The notes under the pieces were generated by a model. The model was not told the DNA's origin and searched no databases. It saw nothing but the letters and a program-made list of their open reading frames with translations. The position numbers and the translations under genes were made by a program. DNA of 35,215 nt from Trueperaceae bacterium (lineage in GTDB: Bacteria > Deinococcota > Deinococci > Deinococcales > Trueperaceae). Below are positions 8,718 to 17,923 of the stretch, one piece after another. Where the stretch lies: contig SLRS01000177.1 of the NCBI GenBank assembly GCA_007130855.1, forward strand, positions 1-35,215, given 5' to 3'. Position 1 is the stretch's first letter; each line of letters begins with the position of its first letter.

Positions 8718-11059
8718 GTGCCCTCGCCTTCCCCGTCGGTCGCTCGCGGCGGGCCGGCGCCCATTGGTTCGGACCGCGAGGCGCGGCGCCGCAGGAGCGC
8801 ATAGACACCGACCGCGGCGACGACCAAGACGGCGATCTCACCGAGCGTGTCGATGGCGCGGAAATCGACCAGGATCACGTTCACGATGTTGCGTCCGAGG
8901 GCGCTGGGATAGCTCGCAGCCGCGAAGAAGTCGGCGAGTCGCAGATCCAGCGGTTCGAGGGTGACGGTGAGCATGAGACTGGTGACCAGGAGACCGCCCG
9001 ACACCGCGATGACCCCGGTCACCAGGCGCGCCGTACGATCGCCTCGCTCGCGCAAGGAGCCGCGCGGCAAGCGGATGAGCACCAGCGCGACGATGATCAC
9101 GATGAGCGTCTCGACCAGGAACTGGGTCATGGCGAGATCTGGCGCCGCGAAGAACACGAACAAGATGGCGATGGCGAATCCGAGTACCCCCAGGGCGATG
9201 ATCGCGACGAGGCGCGAGGAGGCCCGCGCGGCGGCCAAGGCGGCGGCCACGGCAACAGCGACCACGAGATACTCGTAGAAGTAACCGATCGGGTGTGCGA
9301 CGCGCAGGACGAGGGTGCCCATGAGCAACCCAGTGATGCCGGTCGCGGCGACGGCGACGCCGATGATGATGCTCAGGTGTAGGCGCAGGTCCTGCGGCTG
9401 CACCCTTCGCGTGAACGCCTCGGCGAACGGGACGAGGCCGTCCGCGAAGGCCTGATACGCCCCGGCGGGCCCGGTGCGAGAGCCTTCGAAACGCGAGCGC
9501 AGCCCGGCGTTCAGGGCGATCCAGCGCCAGCTGAGCAGCAGGCCGAGCGCCACCGTCAGCGCCGAGAGACCGAGTTCTGGTGTCAGGCCGTGCCACAACT
9601 CGAGGTAGAAGGTGTAGGGCGCACCGATCACGGCCACCGCTGCAGGTACGAGGAGGCCGTCGACGAGCAGCCCGGGGGCCAACCCGAACAGCAGTCCCGC
9701 AAGCGCCAGCACGGCGGGCCCGACGAGCATCGCGAAGGGGGCCTCGTGCACGGCCCGCGGTGCCATCACCTCGCGCCCGACGAACGGCCTCCACGCCACC
9801 AGCGCCGCTACCATCAGCAGCACGGCACCGGCCGCCACCAAGGGCAAGAGCAACCAGGGAATCGCCCCCAAGAAGGCCTCGTAGGCGACCTCCTTGGCGA
9901 TGAAGCCGAACAGCGGCGGCAGGCCGGCGGCGCTGATGCCGGCCACCAGCGCCGTGGCCCAGGTGATCGGCATGACCCGGCCCAGGCCACGGAGCGCGGT
10001 GACGTCGCGGGTACCCGCCTCGTGGTCGACGGAACCGGCCACCATGAACAGCGGTGCCTTGTACAGCGCGTGCGCGAGCAGAAACACCACCACCGCGCCG
10101 CCGGCGAACTCACCGCCCACCCCGATCAACATCACCATGGTCGCAAGCGCCACGATGGTGGAGTACGCGAGCAACGCCTTGCTATCTCGCTGTAGCAGCG
10201 CCAACGCCGCGGCGACCACCACAGTCGTAGCGCCAACGAGCGTCAGCAACCAGACCCAGACGGGTTCGCCGGTGAACACTGGCGCCAAGCGCGCCAGCAG
10301 GTAGACGCCGGCCTTCACCATCGTTGCGGAGTGGAGATACGCTGAAACGGGCGTAGGGGCCGCCATAGCATTGGGAAGCCAGAAGTGGAACGGAAACTGG
10401 GCCGACTTCGTGAACGCACCGATCGCGATCAGCACGATCACTGCTGGCAAGAGGGGACTCGCCAGGAGCATGCTCGGATCGGCCAACAGAGCGCTGATCG
10501 AGGTAGAGCCGGTGATGACGGCGATCAGGAGAAAGCCGGCGAGCATCGCCAAGCCGCCGCCGGCGGTCACGAGCAAGGCTTGGAGTGCGCTGGCCCGACT
10601 CCCGGCGGACTCATGCTTGTAGCCGACCAGGAAGTACGAGGTGATGCTGGTGAGTTCCCAGAAGACGAACAGGCTGATCAGGTCGTCGGAGGTGACGACG
10701 CCGAGCATGGCAGCCATGAAGGCGAGCAAGATCAGGTAGAAGCGCGGCAACTTCGGATCGCCTTTGAGGTACCCGCCAGCGTAGATGACGATGGCGGTGC
10801 CGATGCCGGCAACGATCAAGGCCATGAGCAGCGACAGGCCGTCCATGCGCATCGCGAGCGTGATGCCAAGCCTTGGCACCCACGCGGTCACCTCGCGGAT
10901 GCTCTCACCCGCAGCGACGCTCGGTAGGTAGCTGAGATACCACACTGTCAGGCCTGCCGGGAGCAGGGCGAGCCACCAACCGGCTCGATCGCCGGCCAGG
11001 CGCTTCATGAATGGTGCGCCCAGAGCGAAGGCGAAGGCGATCAGGACCGCGCTCAGCAC
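8714..11059 (-). CDS. mrpA: Mrp Na+/H+ antiporter subunit A
   Basis: A 781-aa (from the chosen start) giant membrane subunit, related to NuoL in its first ~500 residues and carrying the MrpA-specific C-terminal domain. Visible motifs are [17 protein letters not shown] with the conserved glutamate, [19 protein letters not shown] with the essential lysine, and [17 protein letters not shown]. The C-terminal part ([29 protein letters not shown]) is the DUF4040/MbhE-like module. No ATG is in a sensible place. GTG at 11059 is preferred because it begins just before the first helix ([17 protein letters not shown]) and is crossed by the end of an upstream leader ORF with a strong ribosome-binding site. 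The frame stays open to 11224 but would add a non-hydrophobic, arginine-rich stretch. Confidence 0.95.
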   Translation of the reverse strand: MLSAVLIAFAFALGAPFMKRLAGDRAGWWLALLPAGLTVWYLSYLPSVAAGESIREVTAWVPRLGITLAMRMDGLSLLMALIVAGIGTAIVIYAGGYLKGDPKLPRFYLILLAFMAAMLGVVTSDDLISLFVFWELTSITSYFLVGYKHESAGSRASALQALLVTAGGGLAMLAGFLLIAVITGSTSISALLADPSMLLASPLLPAVIVLIAIGAFTKSAQFPFHFWLPNAMAAPTPVSAYLHSATMVKAGVYLLARLAPVFTGEPVWVWLLTLVGATTVVVAAALALLQRDSKALLAYSTIVALATMVMLIGVGGEFAGGAVVVFLLAHALYKAPLFMVAGSVDHEAGTRDVTALRGLGRVMPITWATALVAGISAAGLPPLFGFIAKEVAYEAFLGAIPWLLLPLVAAGAVLLMVAALVAWRPFVGREVMAPRAVHEAPFAMLVGPAVLALAGLLFGLAPGLLVDGLLVPAAVAVIGAPYTFYLELWHGLTPELGLSALTVALGLLLSWRWIALNAGLRSRFEGSRTGPAGAYQAFADGLVPFAEAFTRRVQPQDLRLHLSIIIGVAVAATGITGLLMGTLVLRVAHPIGYFYEYLVVAVAVAAALAAARASSRLVAIIALGVLGFAIAILFVFFAAPDLAMTQFLVETLIVIIVALVLIRLPRGSLRERGDRTARLVTGVIAVSGGLLVTSLMLTVTLEPLDLRLADFFAAASYPSALGRNIVNVILVDFRAIDTLGEIAVLVVAAVGVYALLRRRASRSEPMGAGPPRATDGEGEGT

Positions 11060-11118
11060 CGCGCGAACCGAACTCGCCGCAGGAGTGTCGGCTCGCGGCG
11101 CGTAGGCATCGACGTCAT
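11053..11118 (-). CDS. Putative 21-aa leader peptide overlapping mrpA
   Basis: The [24 protein letters not shown] ends in a TGA (11053-11055) that lies just inside mrpA, crossing the GTG start as GTGCTGA. Its ATG has a very strong Shine-Dalgarno sequence, GGAGGAGG (11123-11130 in plus coordinates), about 4 nt upstream. mrpA itself has no equally good ribosome-binding site, so coupled translation from this leader is the simplest reading. The alternatives are a sequencing frameshift in the mrpA start region, or a functionless ORF. Confidence 0.5.
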   Translation of the reverse strand: MTSMPTRREPTLLRRVRFARC

Positions 11119-11332
11119 CTCGCCTCCTCCAGTGCCGCAAGCCGCACGCCTGCAGCAATGCTGGGCCACCACGGACCGCCGCGTCGCTGCGGCCGGTATG
11201 GCCGTCCCGGGTCACCTTGGCCACGCCGCGGTCGCACCATCGTAGGGCGAGGGGCGCGGACCCCGTCCTTGTATACCGTCCTAGCGCCTGTTACGGCGTC
11301 GCCGGCGCACCCTGTGGCACCGGTGGACGATG

Positions 11333-11350
11333 CTAGCCAGGGCAGGCTAG
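11333..11350 (-). terminator. Hairpin at the 3' end of the small secreted-protein gene
   Basis: CTAGCC (11333-11338) and GGCTAG (11345-11350) form a perfect 6-bp stem with a 6-nt loop. The stem includes the TAG stop codon of the 11347-11763 gene. There is no T-tract, so it may be a weak terminator or a 3' stabilising hairpin that separates this gene from mrp. Confidence 0.35.
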
Positions 11351-11763
11351 GGCGCCCCGTTCCGTCGCTTCGGCAGATACGACAGGCGTCCTGCAACGTT
11401 GCGACCATCGGGCTCGGTGAGCCATAGCTCGAGCGCGCCCCACACATCGTCGTGGAGCCAAAAGCCGACGTGATGCACGCCATTGGCCGATCGCCAGGCC
11501 GACCGCGTGAGCGTGCCTCCATACTCGATCAGCACGTTCTCCAACAGCTCCGCTACCGCGGCGACGGTGCCGGGCGCGATCGTGAAGCAGCGCGTGCTTG
11601 GGTCGAGTGCAATGTCACAGGGCAACTCGGTCGCGTGCAGACGCGTCAGCAGTTCATGCGCCACGGGACCGTACGGTGATCGATCGAGGTCGTCGCGCGC
11701 CAAGCCGGGACCCCAGGCGAGCGCAGCGAGGATCGCGAGCACCAGCGCGAAGAGGCGCGGCAT
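11347..11763 (-). CDS. Small secreted protein of unknown function
   Basis: A 138-aa protein that I do not recognise. The ATG at 11763 gives a clean signal peptide (MPRLFALVLAILAALAWGPGLA, then RDDLDRS). The predicted mature part is about 116 residues, with two cysteines (in ELPCDIALDPSTRCFTI) spaced 11 apart that could form a disulfide, a helical middle (VAAVAELLENVLIEYGG) and a beta-like end (HHVGFWLHDDVWGALELWLTEPDG). The frame is open further upstream to 12039, but that part is arginine/proline-rich and overlaps polX, so it is not believed. No Shine-Dalgarno sequence is seen. It lies downstream of polX on the same strand with a 178-nt gap. Confidence 0.65.
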   Translation of the reverse strand: MPRLFALVLAILAALAWGPGLARDDLDRSPYGPVAHELLTRLHATELPCDIALDPSTRCFTIAPGTVAAVAELLENVLIEYGGTLTRSAWRSANGVHHVGFWLHDDVWGALELWLTEPDGRNVAGRLSYLPKRRNGAP

Positions 11764-11941
11764 GGCGACACTGCGGCGACTTGCGGTCTTGTGGAGCACG
11801 GGCGCCTCGATCGAGCAGGCACGTCGCCTGCAAAGAAGAAACGGGTGGTGGCACCGACGGAGCGCGACGCCGTTCCAAGCCAGTCTGACACGCTTCCGGT
11901 CGGCCAGCCAAAGGCCTGGGGTGCGGCTCGGATACAGGGCG

Positions 11942-13696
11942 TCATGGCGTGCGCGCGAGGAAGTGGCGAACGCGCTCCAGCGACCAGCTGTTGAGCACCT
12001 GCTCGGTCGTGAGCCAGGCCCGCCGGGCCGTGAGCACACCGAAGCGCATGTCGTCCAACCCCCTCAGGGTGTGAGCGTCGGTGTTGATCACGACCGTACA
12101 GCCGGCTCGTACGGCCCGCATGAGGTCGACATCGTTGGCGTCGAGGCGTGACGGAGAGGCATTGCATTCGATGGCGACGCCGGCCTCGGCGGCCGCCGCG
12201 AAGACGGCCTCGAGATCGACGTCGTAACCATCACGGCGTCCGAGGAGCCGTCCGGTAGGATGCGCCAGCACGTTCACGTGGGGGTGTTGGACGGCACGAA
12301 CCATGCGCTCGGTCTGATCCGCTTGGTGGAGGCCGAAGTGTGAATGGACGGAGACGATGACGAGGTCGAGTCGCGCCAACCACGCCTCGTCCAGGTCGAG
12401 ACTCCCATCCTTGAGGATGTCGACCTCGAGGCCGCGCAGGAGCACCGGCGTGGCCTTGCCGATCCGGGCACGTTCGGCGTCGACGGCGTCGAGGGCTTCC
12501 CACTGGCGTGCCAGCTTGGCGGCGTCGAGACCGCCGGTCATGCGCAGCGCCTGGCTGTGATCGGTGATGGCAGCGTAGGCGTACCCGCGCTCCGCGCACG
12601 CATCGAGCATCGCCTGTGGGTCGTCGGCGCCATCGGACCAGGTCGTGTGCCAGTGCAAGTCGCCGCGAACGTCGCGGAGTTCGAGCAGTACCGGCAGCGT
12701 GCCGGCAGCGGCTGCCTCGATCTCGCCGCGATCCTCGCGCAGTTCGGGTGGGATCCAGGCGAGGCCCAGCGCCGCGTACACCTCGGCCTCCTCGGCCGCT
12801 GCAACCGTCACACCGTCTGGGCGCATCAGGCCGTATTCGGACAGCTCGAGCCCGCGATCGATGGCACGCTGGCGCAGCGCGACGTTGTGTGCCTTCGAGC
12901 CGGTGAAGTAGGCCCAGGCGGCGCCGTAGCTGTTCTCCGGTACGACGCGCAAGTCCGCCTGTAGGCGCCCAGTGAGGAGGACACTGGTCTTCGTGTCGCC
13001 GCTGACGAGCACCTCTTGGACCTCCTCCGCTTCGCGCAGGGTGGCCATCGCCGCGGCGGAGTCGTTGGCGGCCGCGAGCAAGTCGACGTCGCCGATCGTC
13101 TCGCGGCCGCGTCGGAGGCTGCCGGCCACCGCGGCGCGCGTCACGCCGGGCGCGCTCGCGATGAGCGCGAGCAGCGGGGCGGCCAAGGCCTCGGCATCGC
13201 TGAGGCGAACCTGCGTCTGGCGACGTCGGACGCCATCGATCCCGCGCAAGATGTTGGCTTCGGTCGTGACGCCGAAACCCGGGAGACCGGCCAACCGGCC
13301 GGCTCGAGCCTCCCGCTCGAGATCATCGAGGTTGGTGACGTCGCGCTGGAGCCAGAGGACATTGGCCCGCTTGGGGCCCACACTCGGCACCTGCACCACC
13401 TCGAGCAAGCCGAGCGGGACGCGGGCGCCGAGCGCCTCGAGGGCGGGTAGCCGACCCGTCGCGACCAGGGCCTCGATGCCGGCGGCGATGTCCTTGCCGA
13501 CACCCTTGAGCACCGTCAGGTCAGCCTCGTAGGCCACCATCGCCGCGATCGACTCAGGATGCGTCGCCACGGTATCGGCGGCATTGCGGTAGGCGCGCAC
13601 GCGAAAGGCGTTGGCGCCGTCGATGGCGAGCAGCTCGGCGGTGCGTGCGAGGAGCTCGGCGATCTCGGCGTTACCGATGCGGCGCGGCTGACTCAT
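11942..13696 (-). CDS. polX: DNA polymerase X with PHP domain
   Basis: A 584-aa bacterial family X DNA polymerase. The N-terminal ~160 residues hold helix-hairpin-helix segments (LKGVGKDIAAGIEAL, VPSVGPKRANVL, LPGFGVTTEANIL). The nucleotidyltransferase motif AGSLRRGRETIGDVDLL gives the metal-binding aspartates of the polymerase site. The C-terminal part (from about residue 345) is a PHP phosphoesterase: LHWHTTWSDGADDP, ITDHSQALRMTGGL, IVSVHSHFG and VINTDAHTL. PolX fills short gaps in base excision repair, and the PHP domain gives a Mn-dependent 3'-5' exonuclease in studied members. The ATG overlaps the stop of ligA by 4 nt (13693-13696), linking gap filling to ligation in one transcript. Confidence 0.96.
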   Translation of the reverse strand: MSQPRRIGNAEIAELLARTAELLAIDGANAFRVRAYRNAADTVATHPESIAAMVAYEADLTVLKGVGKDIAAGIEALVATGRLPALEALGARVPLGLLEVVQVPSVGPKRANVLWLQRDVTNLDDLEREARAGRLAGLPGFGVTTEANILRGIDGVRRRQTQVRLSDAEALAAPLLALIASAPGVTRAAVAGSLRRGRETIGDVDLLAAANDSAAAMATLREAEEVQEVLVSGDTKTSVLLTGRLQADLRVVPENSYGAAWAYFTGSKAHNVALRQRAIDRGLELSEYGLMRPDGVTVAAAEEAEVYAALGLAWIPPELREDRGEIEAAAAGTLPVLLELRDVRGDLHWHTTWSDGADDPQAMLDACAERGYAYAAITDHSQALRMTGGLDAAKLARQWEALDAVDAERARIGKATPVLLRGLEVDILKDGSLDLDEAWLARLDLVIVSVHSHFGLHQADQTERMVRAVQHPHVNVLAHPTGRLLGRRDGYDVDLEAVFAAAAEAGVAIECNASPSRLDANDVDLMRAVRAGCTVVINTDAHTLRGLDDMRFGVLTARRAWLTTEQVLNSWSLERVRHFLARTP

Positions 13697-15753
13697 GCAC
13701 TGCCCCCAGTGAGTTCGTCGGTGTCGACACCGATCGCCGCGAGGTGCTGCACGAAGGCTTCCTCGTCCACCACCTCGATCTCCAGCTCACGAGCCCGCCT
13801 TAGCTTGCTGCCGGCGTCTGCGCCCGCCACGACCAGCGTGGTGCGCTTCGAGACGTTCCCGACCGCCTTGCCGCCCAGGCGTTGCACCAGCGCCTGCGCG
13901 TGCTCGCGTGTGAAGCGTTCGAGCGAGCCGGTGAACACCACCGTAGTGCCTGCGAGGGGCTGGGGCGCGTCTTCGACGACTTCGATCGGCTCGGTCTCGA
14001 CCATCCTCTCCAATGCGTCGAGCACCGCCGCGTTGCGCGGCTCATGCAGGAACGCGTGGATCGACGCGGCCATGACCGAGCCGATGCCGTCGCTAGCCTC
14101 GAGCGCCGCGGGGTCTGCGGCTCGCAAGGCAGCGAGGCTACCGAAGCGACGCGCGAGGGTCTGCGCGACGGCAGCGCCCACCTCCGGGATGCCAAGCCCG
14201 TAGAGCAGACGGGGGAGCTCGGTGCGGCGCGCCTCCTGTAGCGCTTGGTGAAGGTTACGCGCGGAGAGCGCCGCGAACCCGTCGAGTGCCTCGAGGTCGC
14301 CGGGCGTTAGCTCGAAGAGGTCAGGGAGTTGCCGTACCAGACGACGCTCAACGAGTTGGCTGGCGGTGCGCTCCCCGAGCCCGTCGATATCGAGTCCACG
14401 GCGGCTCGCGAAATGCACGATGCGGCCGGTGAGCTGGGCCGGGCATTCGAAGGCGTTGGGGCAGACGGTGAAGGGCCCGCGCTGCTCGAGGGGCGACTCG
14501 CACGACGGGCAGTAAGCGGGCATTCGGAATGGTACGCCCCGCTCGCCCGGGCTTTCGATGCGCTCGACGACCTGGGGAATCACGTCACCGGCACGCTCGA
14601 CGCGTACCACATCGCCCTCGCGGATATCCTTGCGCTCGATGTCCTCGCGATTGTGGAGATTGGCTCGACTCACGGTAACCCCACCGATGCTGACCGGCCG
14701 CAACAGCGCCACCGGGGTCACGGCACCGGTTCGGCCGACGCTCACCACGATGCGCAGGACCTGGCTCACCTCCTTGCGCGGAGGGAACTTGATGGCATAG
14801 GCCCAACGCGGATGATGGGCCGTGCTGCCAAGCAGCCGGCGCGCAGCGAGGTCATCGAGCTTCGCGACGAGGCCGTCGATCTCATACGCGAGGGTGTCGC
14901 GCTGGCGTGCGAGCTCGTCGAAGTAGGTGAACACGCCTTCGGCCTCCGTTGCCCAGGCGTGATCGCGGTTCACCGGCAGCCCCCAGTCACGGAGCGCGGC
15001 GAGCACCTCACCATGGCTGGTGAAGGGGGCGGCGGGTCCGGTCGTGTCGGCTTCGAGCAGATCGTAGGCATAGATGGCGAGCGGTCGAGACGCCGCCAGG
15101 CTGGGGTCGAGTTGGCGGATGGTACCGGCGGCCGCATTGCGGGGATTGGCGAAGGGCGCCTTACCGTCGGCCAAGAGGCGCTCATTGACGTCGTCGAAGG
15201 CTTCGAGCGGTAAGAACACTTCGCCGCGCACGGCGAGCAGCGGCGGTGCCTCGACCTCGGCGCGATGCAACCGCCACGGCAGGCTGCCGATCGTTCGGAC
15301 GTTGGCCGTGACGACCTCACCTTGGCGGCCGTCGCCACGGGTCACAGCGCGTGTCAGGCGCCCGCCTTCGTAGACCAACTCGATCGAGAGCCCGTCGAGC
15401 TTGGGTTCGAGCGAGTAGCGCACGCCCCGATCCCCGAGTGCCCGGCGCATCCGCGCATCGAACTGGCGGAATGCCTCCTCGCCGACCGAGCTGTCGAGAC
15501 TGAGCATGGGCGCGACGTGTCCGGCGGTCTCGAGCTCGGCGAGCGGGGCGCCGCCGACGCGCTGGGTGGGGCTTTCGGGCCTCACGAGTTCGGGGTGCGC
15601 GCCCTCGAGCGCGCGCAGCTCGTTCATGAGGGCGTCGTACGTGTCGTCGTCGATCTCCGGCGCGTCAAGGACGTGATAGCGGTGATCGTGGTAGGCGATC
15701 TGTTGTCGTAACGAATCGATACGCGCAGCGACGTCACTGGTACCATCGGTCAT
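13693..15753 (-). CDS. ligA: NAD-dependent DNA ligase
   Basis: A 686-aa ligase that seals nicks using NAD+. The Ia domain has the YHDHRYHVLDAPEIDDDTYD segment. The adenylated lysine is Lys118 in SLEPKLDGLSIEL. The Cys4 zinc finger is YCPSCESPLEQ...CPNAFECPAQ, followed by helix-hairpin-helix repeats. A C-terminal BRCT domain begins near residue 600 (TTVVFTGSLERFTREHAQAL). The length is typical. LigA is usually essential and single-copy in bacteria, which argues that this DNA is not a dispensable plasmid. The ATG at 15753 follows TTGGAG, and also TACACT seven bases upstream, a -10-like box at leaderless spacing. polX follows with a 4-nt overlap. Confidence 0.97.
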   Translation of the reverse strand: MTDGTSDVAARIDSLRQQIAYHDHRYHVLDAPEIDDDTYDALMNELRALEGAHPELVRPESPTQRVGGAPLAELETAGHVAPMLSLDSSVGEEAFRQFDARMRRALGDRGVRYSLEPKLDGLSIELVYEGGRLTRAVTRGDGRQGEVVTANVRTIGSLPWRLHRAEVEAPPLLAVRGEVFLPLEAFDDVNERLLADGKAPFANPRNAAAGTIRQLDPSLAASRPLAIYAYDLLEADTTGPAAPFTSHGEVLAALRDWGLPVNRDHAWATEAEGVFTYFDELARQRDTLAYEIDGLVAKLDDLAARRLLGSTAHHPRWAYAIKFPPRKEVSQVLRIVVSVGRTGAVTPVALLRPVSIGGVTVSRANLHNREDIERKDIREGDVVRVERAGDVIPQVVERIESPGERGVPFRMPAYCPSCESPLEQRGPFTVCPNAFECPAQLTGRIVHFASRRGLDIDGLGERTASQLVERRLVRQLPDLFELTPGDLEALDGFAALSARNLHQALQEARRTELPRLLYGLGIPEVGAAVAQTLARRFGSLAALRAADPAALEASDGIGSVMAASIHAFLHEPRNAAVLDALERMVETEPIEVVEDAPQPLAGTTVVFTGSLERFTREHAQALVQRLGGKAVGNVSKRTTLVVAGADAGSKLRRARELEIEVVDEEAFVQHLAAIGVDTDELTGGSA

Positions 15754-15760
15754 GGCTCCA

Positions 15761-15766
15761 AGTGTA
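15761..15766 (-). promoter_or_regulatory. -10-like box of ligA (TACACT)
   Basis: TACACT read on the minus strand lies 7 nt before the ligA ATG and matches the TANNNT element of Deinococcus leaderless transcripts. No clear -35 element is seen. A weak TTGGAG ribosome-binding site overlaps the gap, so a short leader from a more distant promoter is also possible. Confidence 0.35.
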
Positions 15767-15824
15767 GGCTCCTGCGCTCTACATGAACGCTGCGAACGCC
15801 CAAGGCGCGCTCATGGTGACTCGG

Positions 15825-15830
15825 TAACCT
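15825..15830 (+). promoter_or_regulatory. -10-like box of algF (TAACCT)
   Basis: TAACCT lies 7 nt before the algF ATG (15838), the spacing seen for leaderless mRNAs in Deinococcus. There is no Shine-Dalgarno sequence before algF and no obvious -35. It is divergent from the ligA box in the same 84-bp intergenic region. Confidence 0.4.
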
Positions 15831-15837
15831 CGGTCCC

Positions 15838-16491
15838 ATGAGAGGCTCGCGCCAGGGGTCCTGGGCGTGTTGGCTCGCGCGAGGCCTGCTGCTAGGTGTC
15901 GCGATTGGGGCGCTGTTGCCCGGTCTTGCGCAGGCCGGGCTCTACGGTCCATCCGCCCCGCCGGGTGCTGCCTGGGTGCGCGCCGTGAACGCCGAAGCGC
16001 CCGGTGGGCTAGGGATCAGCGTGGCTGGTGGGCCGCTCGAATCGGTGGCCTTTGCTGGAAGCACGGCATACCACGCAGTCGAGCCGGGCACGGTCAGGAT
16101 CGATCTAGGTGGTCACGTGGTCTCCATCGAGGCCGAGCCCGGCGTCTTCCTCACGGTGGTCGCGACCGCGTCGGCGTTCCACGTGATCCTCGACACCCCT
16201 TTGGTCGACGTCTCGCGTGGCCTGTTGGCGCTGTACAACTTGACGGCGATCGAAGCGCTCGAACTCGCTGTCGTGGACGGTCCTACCGTCGTGGCCGGCG
16301 TCGCGCCACTCAGCCAGGAGGCCGTCACGGTGACCGAGGCAGAGGTGGCGCTGGAGGTGCGCGCGGGGGGGGAGCGGGTCGCCACTTTGGAGCCGCGCCT
16401 GTACGAGCGCGGCGTCGCGCACAGCATCCTGGTGGTGGAGGGCGCCGACGGGCCGCTGGTGCGGTACCTCAAAGCTGTCGCCGCGGAGTGA
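15838..16491 (+). CDS. algF: AlgF-like periplasmic polysaccharide O-acetylation protein
   Basis: A 217-aa exported protein resembling AlgF, the periplasmic partner in alginate O-acetylation. It has a signal peptide ending LLPGLAQA (about residue 33), then the AlgF-style opening GLYGPSAPPGAAWVRAVNAE and a second half with two beta-rich lobes (VALEVRAGGERVATLEPRLYERG). AlgF is thought to help hand acetyl groups from the membrane acyltransferase to the periplasmic acetyltransferase. The MBOAT gene follows 3 nt after the stop and an AlgJ/X-like gene follows that, which strongly supports the assignment. No alginate polymerase or epimerase genes are in the window, so the polymer acted on is unknown. 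Confidence 0.82.
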   Translation: MRGSRQGSWACWLARGLLLGVAIGALLPGLAQAGLYGPSAPPGAAWVRAVNAEAPGGLGISVAGGPLESVAFAGSTAYHAVEPGTVRIDLGGHVVSIEAEPGVFLTVVATASAFHVILDTPLVDVSRGLLALYNLTAIEALELAVVDGPTVVAGVAPLSQEAVTVTEAEVALEVRAGGERVATLEPRLYERGVAHSILVVEGADGPLVRYLKAVAAE

Positions 16492-16494
16492 CGG

Positions 16495-17913
16495 GTGGTC
16501 TTCACAAGCACGGTCTTCCTCTTCGTGTTCTTGCCGCTGTTCCTCACCGTCTACTCGCTGTTGCCGGCGCGGTGGCGAACCGCCTGGATCCTGCTGTGCT
16601 CCTACGCGTTCTATGCCTGGTGGCGGCCGGACTTCGCCCTGGTGTTCATCGGCTCCACGATCGCCGCTTATCTCGTGGGACAGCACGTAGGTCGCTGGCG
16701 AACGACGCGCCCGCGCACGGCCAGGCGCCTGCTGGCTTTCGGGATCACGCTCCAACTGGGAACGCTCGCTTACTTCAAGTACGCGGAGTTCGGCATCGCC
16801 AGTCTCAATGCCGTGTTGGTTGCATGGGGTGCAGCGCCATTGCCGGCGCTGTCGGTGATCCTCCCCATCGGCATCTCGTTCTACGTCTTCCAGGCGATCA
16901 GCTACATGGTCGACGTGTGGCGCGACGATGCCCCGGATCGCGCGCGGTTCGTGGATGTCGCTGCCTACATCGCGCTCTTCCCCCAGCTGATCGCCGGCCC
17001 CATCGTGCGCTACAAGACGATCGCGCACGTCCTGGCGACGCCGCGCAGCAGCGCGGCGCTGGTCGGCGAGGGGGCGCAGCGTTTCATGCTTGGGTTCTGC
17101 AAGAAGGTCTTGGTCGCCGACGCGCTGGCGCCGGTGGCAGACGGGGCCTTCGCACTGGCCTCACCGACGGCCGCAGAGGCCTGGTTGGGCGTGCTGGCCT
17201 TCGCCGCCCAACTCTTCTTCGACTTCAGTGGCTACAGCGACATGGCGATCGGACTGGGCCTCATCCTGGGCTTCCGCTTCAAGGAGAACTTCGACCGACC
17301 GTACATCGCGGCCAGCATCACTGAGTTCTGGCGGCGCTGGCACATGAGCCTATCGCGCTGGTTGCGCGACTACCTGTACATCCCCCTGGGCGGCAACCGT
17401 CTCGGTACCGGGCGAACCTACGTCAACCTCATGCTGGTGATGCTGCTGGGCGGGTTATGGCATGGGGCGGCCTGGGCGTTCGTCGCGTGGGGCGCCTGGC
17501 ACGGCGCTCTACTCGTGTTCGAGCGCTGGCGCGGTCTCGGTGATCGACCTCGCAGCGTCGCGACCGTCACCGGCACCTTCATGCTGGTGATGATCGGGTG
17601 GGTCTTGTTCCGGTCGACCGATCTGACACACGCCGGCGGCGTCTATCTGGGCATGCTCGGCGTGAACGGCTGGGGCGTGTCTCCTGAACTCGCATGGCAA
17701 CTCTCGCCACGTGCCCTCGTCACCCTCGGCGTAGCGTACGTGCTGATCTGGTTCCCGACGCCCGTCGCGCCGGAGCGGGCACGCGGACTCGCCGCGGGCT
17801 TGGCGTCCGGCGGAACGCATCTGCTGCGCTGGAGCCTGCTGCCACTCTTCGTGCTCGGTGTGATGCGCGCCATCGCCGACAGCTTCTCGCCGTTTCTCTA
17901 CTTCCGGTTCTGA
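16495..17913 (+). CDS. algI: AlgI-like MBOAT O-acyltransferase
   Basis: A 472-aa polytopic membrane O-acyltransferase of the MBOAT/AlgI family. It starts with the usual STVFLFVFLPLFLTVYSLLP and has the LPIGISFYVFQAISYMVDV motif, LFPQLIAGPIVRY, and FFDFSGYSDMAIGLG. The conserved histidines are His283 in FWRRWHMSLS and His323 in GGLWHGAAW, the presumed catalytic residue. The length fits AlgI. It transfers acetyl groups from a cytoplasmic donor across the membrane for polysaccharide acetylation. The GTG start lies 3 nt after the algF stop, and the stop is 10 nt before the next gene, so this is one operon. Confidence 0.95.
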   Translation: MVFTSTVFLFVFLPLFLTVYSLLPARWRTAWILLCSYAFYAWWRPDFALVFIGSTIAAYLVGQHVGRWRTTRPRTARRLLAFGITLQLGTLAYFKYAEFGIASLNAVLVAWGAAPLPALSVILPIGISFYVFQAISYMVDVWRDDAPDRARFVDVAAYIALFPQLIAGPIVRYKTIAHVLATPRSSAALVGEGAQRFMLGFCKKVLVADALAPVADGAFALASPTAAEAWLGVLAFAAQLFFDFSGYSDMAIGLGLILGFRFKENFDRPYIAASITEFWRRWHMSLSRWLRDYLYIPLGGNRLGTGRTYVNLMLVMLLGGLWHGAAWAFVAWGAWHGALLVFERWRGLGDRPRSVATVTGTFMLVMIGWVLFRSTDLTHAGGVYLGMLGVNGWGVSPELAWQLSPRALVTLGVAYVLIWFPTPVAPERARGLAAGLASGGTHLLRWSLLPLFVLGVMRAIADSFSPFLYFRF

Positions 17914-17923
17914 GGGGCCCCTG

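Noticed and set aside
11764-12039. N-terminal extension of the small secreted protein
   Set aside because: The upstream frame overlaps the end of polX and is Arg/Pro-rich; the internal ATG at 11763 gives a proper signal peptide.
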